From assembly GCA_030765055.1 (NCBI GenBank), contig CM060947.1:260710596-260774595 (forward strand): DNA of 64,000 nucleotides. The letters are read 5' to 3'. Numbering within the stretch: the stretch's first letter is position 1; each line of letters begins with the position of its first letter. Below are positions 54,801-64,000 of this stretch, one piece after another. A program made the position numbers and the translations under genes. This DNA comes from Mantis religiosa. Taxonomy: Eukaryota; Arthropoda; Insecta; Mantodea; Mantidae. Under the pieces are notes generated by a model. The model had not been told where the DNA came from and made no database searches. It worked only from the letters and a program-made list of their open reading frames with translations.

Positions 54801-55469
54801 GGAATTTTAAGTATAAAAGGCAGTGCTAACTCTTGCCGCTGCCACTAGTGTTTTGTGCACTCTACAGTGCTGCCATCTCTGTCACGCATTCACAGATTGT
54901 CCACGTGTATCCGGTCGTAGTCATGAAAGAAATAGGAAATGTATAACTTGATTGCAACTCGTAGTTGAATCAGTGTGCTGCTTCATCACTAAGAAAACAT
55001 TTGAAATGCGACATCGCTTATAAACAAAGTTCATTTGTTTGTACAAACACGTGTCGGTAATGCAGGTTCTTAGGACAGTTGTATCGGTCGGCGTGGTCTA
55101 ATTTGGTGGCGTGTAATACAACGAATGGTTGCAACAACCGAACAATAAATAAGCAGCCTTGACTTGATGGCGGCAGTTCTGCATACCAATGAAGGGTGCT
55201 CCTCTCCTGGAATTCGGGCACTCACTCGCATGTAAAATTCTGCTGCCGGGTTAAAGGCCAACTCTCGCGTTATAATATTATTGCGTTTTCTGCTCCATAC
55301 ACACACGAGCAGTACAAGCAAGGAGAAACCCTACCCTCAAAATAGCACTTACCCCACGTAATGTCCATTTAAACTATATACACTGACATAACTTTAGTAC
55401 ACACCTACAATCTATTTACAAACATTTCTTGTACTATTTCAAAATGAACATCAACTCACTGTAGTTAAA
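54801..55469. other. No gene seen; possible mariner 5' flank
   Basis: Bases to about 54900 may belong to the mariner relic's 5' end. Minus-strand frames at 55018-55321 have no recognised domain. Confidence 0.4.
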
Positions 55470-57075
55470 ATATAATACAGTAGACCTTAGGTGATAGCCA
55501 AATGTTTTAAACTATTTACTTGGCAACAACTTTGGTAACTCCTTATATGGATAAGAGATAAATAAATGTACGACAAAAATTGACAAAACACTATATAAAA
55601 TAACGTATGTTACACTCACATGATTTCTCTACTCTTGTGCATACACTTTTGCTCTATCTACTTCAAAATAAACATTATCTTATTGTAGTTACAAGGGAAT
55701 ACAGTAGAGTTTAAGTGATAGTCAAATGTTTTATATACATGACTTTCTCTACTCTTGTACAAACACTTATTGCTCTATCTACTTCAAGATAAACATTATC
55801 TTATTGTAGTTACAAGGGAATACAGTAGACTTTAAGTGACAGTCAAATGTTTTATATACATGACTTTCTCTACTCTTGTACAAACACTTATTGCTCTATT
55901 TACTTCAAGATAAATATTATCTTATTGTAGTTACAAGGGAATACGGTAGTCTTTAAGTGACAGTCAAATGTTTTATATACATGACTTTCTCTACTCTGGT
56001 ACAAACACTTATTGCTCTATCTACTTCAAGATAAACATAATCTTATTGTAGTTACAAGGGAATACAGTAGGATTTAAGTTATAGTCAAATGTTTTATATA
56101 CATGACTTTCTCTACTCTGGTACAAACACTTATTGCTCTATCTACTTCAAGATAAACATAATCTTATTGTAGTTACAAGGGAATACAGTAGGATTTAAGT
56201 TATAGTCAAATGTTTTATATACATGACTTTCTCTACTCTTTTACAAACACTTATTGCTCTATCTACTTCAAGATAAACATTATCTTATTGTAGTTACAAG
56301 GGAATACAGTAGGCTTTAAGTTATAGTCAAATGTTTTATATACATGACTTTCTCTACTCTTTTACAAACGCTTATTGCTCTATCTACTTCAGGATAAACA
56401 TTATTTTATTGTAGTTACAAGAGAATACAGTAGACTTTAAGTGACAGTCAAATGTTTTATATACATGACTTTCTCTACTCTTGTACAAACACTTAATGCT
56501 CTATCTACTTCAAGATAAACAATATCTTATTGTAGTTACAAGGTAATACAGTAGACTTTAAGTGATAGTCAAATGTTTTATATACATGACTTTCTCTACT
56601 CTTGTACAAACACTTATTGCTCTATCTACCTCAAGATAAACATTATCTTATTGTAGTTACAAGGGAATACAGTAGACTTTAAGTGATAGTCAAATGTTTT
56701 ATATACATGACTTTCTCTACTCTTGTACAAAAACTAATTGCTCTATCTACTTCAAGATAAACATTATCTTATTGTAGTTACAAGGGAATACAGTAGACTT
56801 TAAGTGATAGTCAAATGTTTTATATACATGTCTTTCTCTACCGTTGTACAAATACTTATTGCTCTATTTACTTCAAGATAAACATTATCTTATTGTAGTT
56901 ACAAGGGAATAGAGTAAACTTTAAGTGATAGTCAAATTTTTTATATACATGACTTTCTCTACTCCTGTACAAACACTTATTGCTCTATCTGCTTCAAGAT
57001 AAATATTATTATCTTATTGTAGTTACAAAGCAATAGAGTAGACTTTGAGCGATGGTCAAATGTTTTACTGAAGTT
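55470..57075 (+). repeat. 121-bp satellite array, about 13 units
   Basis: The unit gttacaagggaatacagtag to cttattgta has a 121-bp period across 1.6 kb, with first and last units degenerate. It is the longest of the four 121-bp arrays in the window. Confidence 0.96.
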
Positions 57076-57567
57076 GTTTCAAAACAACGCCGAAGGATTA
57101 TATCCGTTGCGTAGTTTATAACTTAACTAGTCCGAATGTCAGTGTCGCAGCTTCGAAATTCTGTTAATTAAAAATTTTATGCAGTATTAAGTATTACATG
57201 ATTTTGTGATTGGGCAGTACACGAATCACTGGTGTGCGAACCTCAATAGTTGTTATTGGGACGTACCGGCCACGAAAACAAAAACATTACTCCTTGCTCA
57301 TTATCAGTGACCCTAGTCTACCTTTCAGGTAATGGGACAAATGACAGTTACTTGTGAAAAAGTCGACTAATAACTCAGACAGTTGAAGGTTGCTCTTCAG
57401 TGTACAACTACACATTCCCCGTATATGACGCCTGGGACTCAAGTACTTACAATAGTAAGTAATAGTAAGTCGCCACAAATGGTGTATCTCGGATGCGAGA
57501 GCCCCTAGTGGTTTACTGGGGAAATATACGAGTCAGATGGAGAATTTAGTGTCGTGACGGCAAGTTG
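57076..57567. other. No gene seen
   Basis: Open frames at 57287-57478 and 57505-57690 (minus) have no motifs. Confidence 0.45.
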
Positions 57568-57579
57568 GCCATGGTAGCT

Positions 57580-57816
57580 TTTTTGTGATTTTACATCCTC
57601 CAACGTTAAGTCATACCGGACGATGAATGGAATGGGCGAAATGATGCTCAAATGAGCCCAGGGTCCATAGAGCTTAGAGTTACCCGACATTCGTGTTTCA
57701 GAATAAGGGAAAACCCAGAAAAACCTTATTAGGGTAACTCACCCTGACCGAGATTCGAACTCGGGACCTCTTGTACCTGAGGCAGACACTCTACCACCAC
57801 GCTACCGAGGCGGGCT
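57580..57816 (-). mobile_element. SINE-2, full-length copy (237 bp)
   Basis: The minus strand begins AGCCCGCCTCGGTAGCGTGG, with A-box-like GGTAGAGTGTC and B box AGTTCGAATCTC, then the body and a short T/A-rich 3' end. It is flanked by the 12-bp duplication gccatggtagct (57568-57579 and 57817-57828). This is the reference copy for the satellite units at 51.0 and 61.8 kb. Confidence 0.93.
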
Positions 57817-57895
57817 GCCATGGTAGCTCAATAGGTTAGAGCGACTGGACGGAAACCAGGAGATCCGTGGTTCAAATCCCGGCAATGGGATTGAA
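57817..57895 (+). repeat. tRNA-like sequence (SINE head or tRNA pseudogene), split by SINE-2
   Basis: The sequence tggtagctcaataggttaga (A box) and gtggttcaaatcccggcaat (B box) are correctly spaced, with a possible CTGG/CCAG anticodon stem between. The T stem pairs poorly and the acceptor ends do not match, so I do not call a functional tRNA. The SINE-2 insertion duplicated part of its A-box region. Confidence 0.6.
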
Positions 57896-58684
57896 CATTT
57901 CATGTTAACTCTGTCCATCAAATGCCATAACCTATATACGGCTAGTGTTAATAAATGATTAATTTCTATAAATTAACTAAATTCGTCCTTAGGTTTAACT
58001 CTAATGGCAAGGTTTTCCATTTCTCTGCCTTCATCTTTTTTCGTATCGCCGCACTAGAAACAATCAACAAAAGCGTGGCTTTACTGTGCATTGTAACCCT
58101 TTATTTATTTAAAGTGTTTCAGGCCAGAAACTGTCTGTGGAGCACAAATCAATCGCTACCCCCGGGGCTACTCGGAATTGCCACCTCCGCGTTTACCATA
58201 TTCAATGAATTTATGATAGCACTTGCCCGTTGATAGCCGTGGATTCAATTCTTGATCGTGTTTGTCGAGATGATCACATTTGGCTGACCAAATCTTGTTA
58301 TACCTCAAATACGAGAGTTAAACTATGCAAGGACAAGTTTTAAGGGTTCCAATTTGACTAATTATGTTGCTTACTCTTTTGCTTCTACCGCTTTTTATAA
58401 AAAAGAAAGTACAGTAGAAGTCCGAAATAACGCGGTTGTTGGGGGACGTCCTCTACCGCCGCTGTATAAACTTGACGTCGTAATAGACATGCATGTACAC
58501 TAGAAGGTACAAAAATTCAATTATGCCTAGATGAAGGAGGGAAATATGCATGTATTAATAAATTACAGTACAGCATTATTTCCTATATAAGGTAATTATG
58601 TTTCAGTAATTTTAAAATGACTCGCCGATTATGTTGAGAGATGTATTCCAGCCCCTAACCGAGCTTAACTTAATATTTAATCTA
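57896..58684. other. No gene recognised
   Basis: A 92-codon frame at 57955-58233 (plus) is hydrophobic in places but has no motif or supporting context. The rest is AT-rich. Confidence 0.4.
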
Positions 58685-59668
58685 AGAAGGCTGTTCAGCA
58701 AAGAACGATCACAATATTTTGAGAATGTACGTTTACTCAGCCTCAAAAATTTAATGGTCCTTCTCAAAATAGTCTCCCCTGAATGCGATGCACTTGTCCC
58801 AGTGCTTCAGCCAGTCTTCAAAGACATGCTGGAAACCATTTTTTGAGAGATCGCCTCCGCAGCCTTCACCACTGCTTCTGATGATGGATAATACCTCCCA
58901 TGAAGGCGTTTCTTCAAGTTAGAATAGAAAAAAGTCATATGGGGCTAAATCCGGACTATAGAGGGGGTGAGTGATGTACTTCACTTGATTTTTGAAAGAT
59001 ATTCAGCAACAACATTGGCAATATGTGGTCGCGCATTATCGTGGTGCAGCATCGAGCCTGCTTCACGGAAATGTGGTCTTTTGCTTCTGATATGAACTTG
59101 CAATGTTTTCAGGACATCCCTGTAGTATTGTCCAGTTACTGATGTGTGTGCAGGTACAACATGCTGATAAAGCATTCCATGAATTTCAAAGAATGCGATG
59201 ACCATAGCTTTCCGAGCAGAAGCAACCACTTTCGCTTTTTGGGGGTTTGTGATGAAGGAGATTTCCAAGCTGAGCTTTGCTGCATGCTCTCAGGATGAAA
59301 ACGATGTAGCCAAGGTTCATCAACAGTGATTACCTTTGAAAGAGACTCCGGATCTTCCTCTAACATCAACTTTAACTGCATTCAGACCTACATGCGAATG
59401 TACTTTTGTTCGGGAATCAACAGTCTTGGAACCCATCGCGCACAAGCATGTCTCATGTATAATGTTTCCGTCACCAACGTGATAGCGAATGAACTGTTCA
59501 GCGTTTTAGAAAGTGATTTTAAAGTAATTAGTCGATTCTATCTCACAATAGAAGCAGTGAAGATGTTTCTTCCGTAAGAGCAGTAACTGGAGCTCCGGGT
59601 CGACATTCCTTTGAAATTGATTGTCTCCCCTCTTTAAACATTTTGAACCACCTTCGAGCTGTGCTGTC
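58685..59668 (-). pseudogene. Mariner M1 copy C, truncated at its 5' end
   Basis: The left end agaaggctgttcagcaaaga follows TA at 58683-58684 and matches the M1 ends. Minus-strand blocks include SKVITVDEPWLHRFHPES (first Asp), HFREAGSMLHHDNARPHIA (second Asp) and the C-terminal KRWDKC-type region in broken frames. The gene stops near 59668 (CFKRGDNQFQR..., AQLEGGSKC) where unrelated sequence begins. Confidence 0.82.
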
Positions 59669-59880
59669 GATGTTTCAAGGCCTTTCGTGGCGCAGCCAGA
59701 ATACAATGTACCTATCTCTGTCTCTTTCTCTTACTGTTGTTCTCCCTCTCTCGGCAAGCAATTTGCGCTGCGCCCACGCGCTAGCCACTGTAACTGTCCC
59801 TTTCTTTCCTGCCCGCACGTAGCGCTTTGTCTTTCGCACAGGCCCAGCATGGGCTTCTCGCGGCGATTCAACAATATTTA
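59669..59880. other. Short GC-richer spacer between two mariners
   Basis: No motif was found. It separates the broken end of mariner C from the intact left end of mariner D. Confidence 0.4.
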
Positions 59881-61168
59881 CGACGGCTGTTCAATAAAGA
59901 ATGGCCATAACTTTTATTATAATCATAATTTTTTGCACTACAATTCAATCTTATTATATTTTGTTAGCTTAATGTGAAATAAACTTTCCGTAGTAGTTTC
60001 ATTGTTTGTACTGTGAGAACCAGGCAAGTTTAGATATGTTTAGTATCGCCTACCGCTGCAATGGAGGTAACACGCGAGGAACAATATACGGCTCTGAAAT
60101 TCTGCTTTCGTCTCAACAAATCTTCAATTGAGACTTATACAATGTTACAGAAGACCTGTGCAGAGTCTGTTCCTACCTACAGCACAGCTCGAAGATGGTT
60201 TAAAATGTTTACAGAGGGGGGGGGGGGACAATCAACTTCAAAGAAAGGTGGACGCGGTGCTCCAGTTACTGCTCTTACGGAAGAAAACATCAACACTGCA
60301 GCTGCCATGGTGAGAGAGTATCGACGAATTACTTTAAGATCACGTTCTGAAATACTGAACATTTCATTGGGTGCCACCTACACTTTGGTGACAGAAGCAT
60401 TACACATGAGACGTGTTTGTGCGCGATGTGTTCCAAGACTGTTGATTCCCAAACAAAAGGACATTCGCATGCAGGTCTGCTTGCAGTTAAAGTTCATGTT
60501 AGAGGAAGATGCGGAGTTTCTTTCAAATGTAATCACTGATGATGAAACTTGGACACATCATTTTGATCCTGAGAGCAAACAGCAAAGCTCAGTGTGGAAA
60601 TCTCCTTCATCACTAACCCCCAAAGAAGCAAAAGTGGTTGCTTCTGCTGTGAAAGTTATGGTCATCTCATTCTTTGATATTCATGGAATGGTTTATCAAC
60701 ATGTTGTACCTGCACACACATCAGTAACTGGACAACAACTACAGGGATGTCCTGAAGACATTGCAAGTCCATATCAGGCGGAAAAGGCCACATTTCTGTG
60801 AAGCAGGCGGGATGCGCGGCCGCATATACCAATGTTTTTGCTTAATATCTTGAAAAATCAACGTGAAGTGCATCCCTCATCCTCCTTATAGTCCGGATTT
60901 TGCCCCATGTGACCTTAATCTATTCCATAACTTGAACAAACGCCTTTGTGGGAGGCATTGTCTATCATCAGGAGCAGTGGTGAAGGCTGTGTAGGCGATT
61001 TTGAATTATCTCTCTCTCCAGCATGTCTTTGAAGACTGGCAGAAACGCTGGGACAAGTGCATCGTATTCAGGGGAGACTATTTTGAGAAGGTTCATCAAA
61101 ATTATGAGAATGAATAAAGGTACGTTGTCAAAAGAAGAACTGTAATAATTTTTATTGAATAGCCCTCG
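59881..61168 (+). mobile_element. Mariner M1 copy D (1288 bp)
   Basis: Ends CGACGGCTGTTCAATAAAGA (left) and CGAGGGCTATTCAATAAAAA (inverse of the right), with TA at 59879-59880 and 61169-61170. It is in opposite orientation to copy C beside it. Confidence 0.93.
60061..61117 (+). pseudogene. Mariner M1 transposase, copy D
   Basis: It is open for 246 codons from MEVTREEQYTALKFCFRLNK through the HTH domains, a run of nine G near 60218-60226 that codes EGGGGQ, RVCARCVPRLLIPKQ, and VITDDETWTHHFDPES (first Asp). A frameshift near 60735 (after HTSVTGQ) and deletions near 60800-60850 remove the second-Asp region. The third block is PPYSPDFAPCDLNLF near 60880, and the end is YFEKVHQNYENE* at 61117. 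It is the longest single M1 frame in the window. Confidence 0.9.
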
Positions 61169-61170
61169 TA

Positions 61171-61844
61171 GAAGAGTGAGTAGAGAAAGTTAGCTACTTG
61201 AATGTAACACAATGTATTCGGCTAAACAGTGCTGCAGTTCGATTCCCAGGTACTTGAGATACAGGCGTGCCAACATAATGAGATAAATAAATGTGGTTCG
61301 TTAGCGATACTGCAGCCCCTGTACAAAGGGGAACCAATAATGAATGTAGACCGCAGTAATCAAGGTAAACCAGATCTATCCTGTGTAGTATCCATAGCAA
61401 CCATTCTTAGCGGTCACACTGCAATAGTTTCGCGTTTGGTAAGAGCAAAGTAAACGCGTTATTTGACTAGATCTCTGGTTTTTCCATAAATAATTGAAAA
61501 ATTATATGTACGTTGAAATAAAGACCACAATTTTAAATTATTTAATGTAAGTTTAACAAGCATCCAAACTTTCCATTGCAAATTGTTGATCCATTATCCA
61601 TAAAACTATTTTAAAAAACTCACGGAATTTGCAAGGAAATTGTTCGTCTCATTTTCAGAAATTACTTACAAAACAAAATTAATTTTCCTCATCAGAAAAT
61701 AAGTATTTTTTATTGAAAAATAGTGGGGTTTCAATTTATTTTCACTAAACTAAAACTTAGCTGCAAATGTGGTATTAAAATTTCAACACTTTATATCAAT
61801 GAAATAGAGAGAAACCGGCATTCCTTTTTGGAAAATTACTATTA
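61171..61844. other. No gene seen
   Basis: AT-rich spacer. Small frames at 61194-61453 have no motif. Confidence 0.5.
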
Positions 61845-63715
61845 TATATCTGGTAACTCTAAGCTCTATGTACCGCGTACTCTTTAGAACATCATTTCAT
61901 TCATAGTCCGATAAGACTTACCGTTGAAGGTTTCTCTTACCCTGAAAGATGAATGTCTGGTAACTCTAAGCTCTATATAACCTGTACTCATTTGAACATC
62001 ATTTCATTCATCGTCCGATATGATTTAACATTGGAGGTTTTCTCTTATCCTAAAAGATGAATGCCCATAACACTAAGCTCAATGTGCGCTGTACTCATTT
62101 GAACATAACTTCATTGAAAGATGAATGTCTGGTAACTCTATGCTCTATGTACCCTGTACTCATTTGAACATCATTTCATTCATCGTCCGATATGCCTTAA
62201 CGTTGGAGGTTTTCTCTTATCCTGAAAGATGAATGTCTGGTAACTCTATGCTCTATGTACCTTCTACTCGTTTGAAGATTATTTCTTTCATCGTTCAATA
62301 TAACTTAACGTTGCAGGTTTCCTCTTATCGTGAAAGATAAATGCCTAATAGCTCTAATCTCTATGTACCCTGAACTCATTTGAACATCACTTCATTCATC
62401 GTACGATACGACTTAACGCTGGAGGATTTCCCTAAGCCTGAAAGGTAAATGTCTGGTATACTAAGCTCTATGTACCCTGCACTCATTTGTACACCATTGC
62501 ATTCATCGTCCGATATGACTTAACGTTGGAGGTTTTCTCTTATCCTAAAAGACGAATGTGTGGTGACTCTGAGCTCTATGCACTCTGTACTCATTTGAAT
62601 ATCATTTCATTCATCATCCGATATCACCTAACGTTGGAGGTCTTCCCTTATCCTGAAAGATGAATATCTGGTAACTCTAAGCCCTATGTACCCTGTACTC
62701 ATTTGAACATCATTTCATTCATCGTCCGATATGACTTAACGTTGGAGGTTTCGCCTTATCCTGAAAGATGAATGTCCCATAACTCTAAGGTCTGTGTACC
62801 CTCTACTCATTTGAACTCAATTTCATTCATCGTCCGATATGACTTAACGTTGGAGGTTTTTTCTTATCCTGACAGATGAATGTCTGGTAACCCTAAGCTC
62901 TATGTACCCTGTACTCATTTAAGCATAGTTTCATTAATCGTATGATATGGTTTAACGTTGAAGGTCTTCTCTTATCCTGAAAGATGAACGTCTGGTAACT
63001 CTAAGCTCTATGTATCCTGTACTCATTTAAACATCATTTCATTAATTGTTCGATGTGACTTAACGTTGGAGGTTTTCTATCATGAAAGGTGACTGTCTGG
63101 TAACTCTAAGCTCTATGTACCCTGCACTCATTTGGACATAATTTCATTCATGTCCGATATAACTTAACGTTGGAGGTTTTCCCTTATCCTAAAAAAAGAA
63201 TGTATGGTAACTCTAAGCTCTTTGTATCCTGTACTTATTTGTATATAATTTCATTCATCGTCCGATATTACTTAACGTTGAAGGTATTCCCTTATCCTCA
63301 AAGATGAATGTCTGGTAGCTCTAAGATCTATGTACCCTGTACTCATTTGAACATCATTTCATTCATCGTCCGATATGACCTAACATTGGAGGTTTTCTCT
63401 TATCCTGAAAGATAAATGTCTGGTAACCCTAGGCTCAATATATCCTGTGCTCATTTGTACATCATTGCATTCATCGTCCGATATGACTTAACGTTGGAGG
63501 TTTCGCCTTACCCTGAAAGATGAGGTTCTGGTAACTCTAAGCTCTATGTATCCTGTACTCATTGGAACATCATTTCATTCATCGTACGATATGACTTAGC
63601 GTTGGAGGTTTTCTCTTATCTATGAAAGATGAATGTCTGGTAACTCTAAGCTCTATGTACCTTGTACTCATATGAACACATTCCATTTATTGTCTGATAT
63701 GACTTAGTGTTGTAA
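61845..63715 (+). repeat. SINE-2-derived satellite, about 17 units of ~107 bp
   Basis: The unit ggtaactctaagctctatgt to cttaacgttggaggttttct is the inverse of the 51.0-kb unit and matches the SINE-2 body at 57580-57720. Divergence between units is substantial, with several indels, so the array is older or less homogenised than the 105-bp and 175-bp arrays. No tRNA-like head is visible at either end. Confidence 0.93.
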
Positions 63716-64000
63716 ATGTTCAACAAATAGCTTAGTATGTCTCGGAAACGGTTCATTCCACGAAAGAAGTATTTGCATTTGATATAAAATGTGTGTATTA
63801 TAATTTTGCTTATCTCTTAATTTTTTGAGATATGCTGCAATCATTTAGAAAACATTGATAAAAGTTAAAGATGTGAATTTCTTGTTGAAAGTATCTTAAA
63901 TTCTTGTTGTACTATTTGTCGTATATTCCGATGAAAGAGGACAGTTCTCTGTTGGTTAAATTGGTAGCTGAAATGGTTTATATTGGAAGATAATATTTGT
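63716..64000. other. No gene seen
   Basis: AT-rich sequence to the window edge. Confidence 0.5.

Noticed and set aside
57817..57895. Functional tRNA gene
   Set aside because: A and B boxes are present, but the T stem and acceptor stem do not pair properly and the sequence is interrupted by a SINE.
57955..58233. 92-codon frame as a small membrane protein
   Set aside because: Hydrophobic composition is expected in AT-rich random frames; nothing else supports it.

Overview
The window is repeat-dense nuclear DNA from an arthropod, most likely an insect with a large, transposon-rich genome. That follows from the element types: Ty3/gypsy, Penelope-like, several non-LTR lineages, many mariner/Tc1/IS630 transposons, tRNA-derived SINEs and long satellites. 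The species cannot be named from this sequence. I found no host protein gene, no rRNA and no functional tRNA. Nearly every long open frame is a piece of a mobile element or an open frame created by a tandem repeat.

Left third (1-16 kb). A decayed Ty3/gypsy element on the minus strand (1-4723) has jumped into a Penelope-like element (PLE). A non-LTR retrotransposon (LINE-A, 5.4-8.1 kb) is split by a 1449-bp unit with perfect 48-bp inverted ends. Then come a mariner relic, a truncated SINE, a relic of an unplaced insect repeat protein and a (GAT)n tract. From 11 to 16 kb an IS630-like transposon is split by several nested insertions: a solo LTR with a 4-bp target duplication inside an unidentified segment, and a PLE that itself carries a LINE with a 9-bp target duplication.

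Middle (16-42.5 kb). Two mariner remnants are followed by a GC-rich repeat carrying a TTAA-flanked Kolobok-like element. Next is a 2.9-kb inverted-repeat element built around a 175-bp satellite. LINE-B is broken by one mariner and by a Tc1-like transposase that keeps a recognisable intron. After that come 121-bp and 92-bp satellites, the second carrying a mariner. LINE-C is split by a PLE with inverted ends and by a solo LTR, and that LTR hosts a Tc1 element and an 18-unit minisatellite.

Right third (42.5-64 kb). This part holds more mariners, a rearranged GC-rich repeat, long 121-bp arrays, a SINE family whose body has been amplified into ~108-bp satellites at two loci, and a ~24-unit 105-bp array that is an internal amplification of a mariner helix-turn-helix segment.

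Most notable observations: (1) hammerhead-ribozyme folds in at least three PLE-type termini; (2) an LTR family whose ends contain 0, 1 or 5 tandem tRNA-Lys primer-binding-site copies inside the target duplications; (3) the HTH-derived array with open frames up to 474 codons; (4) SINE-to-satellite conversion; (5) a spliceable Tc1-like transposase. All readings are by eye; family placement and copy numbers need database searches.
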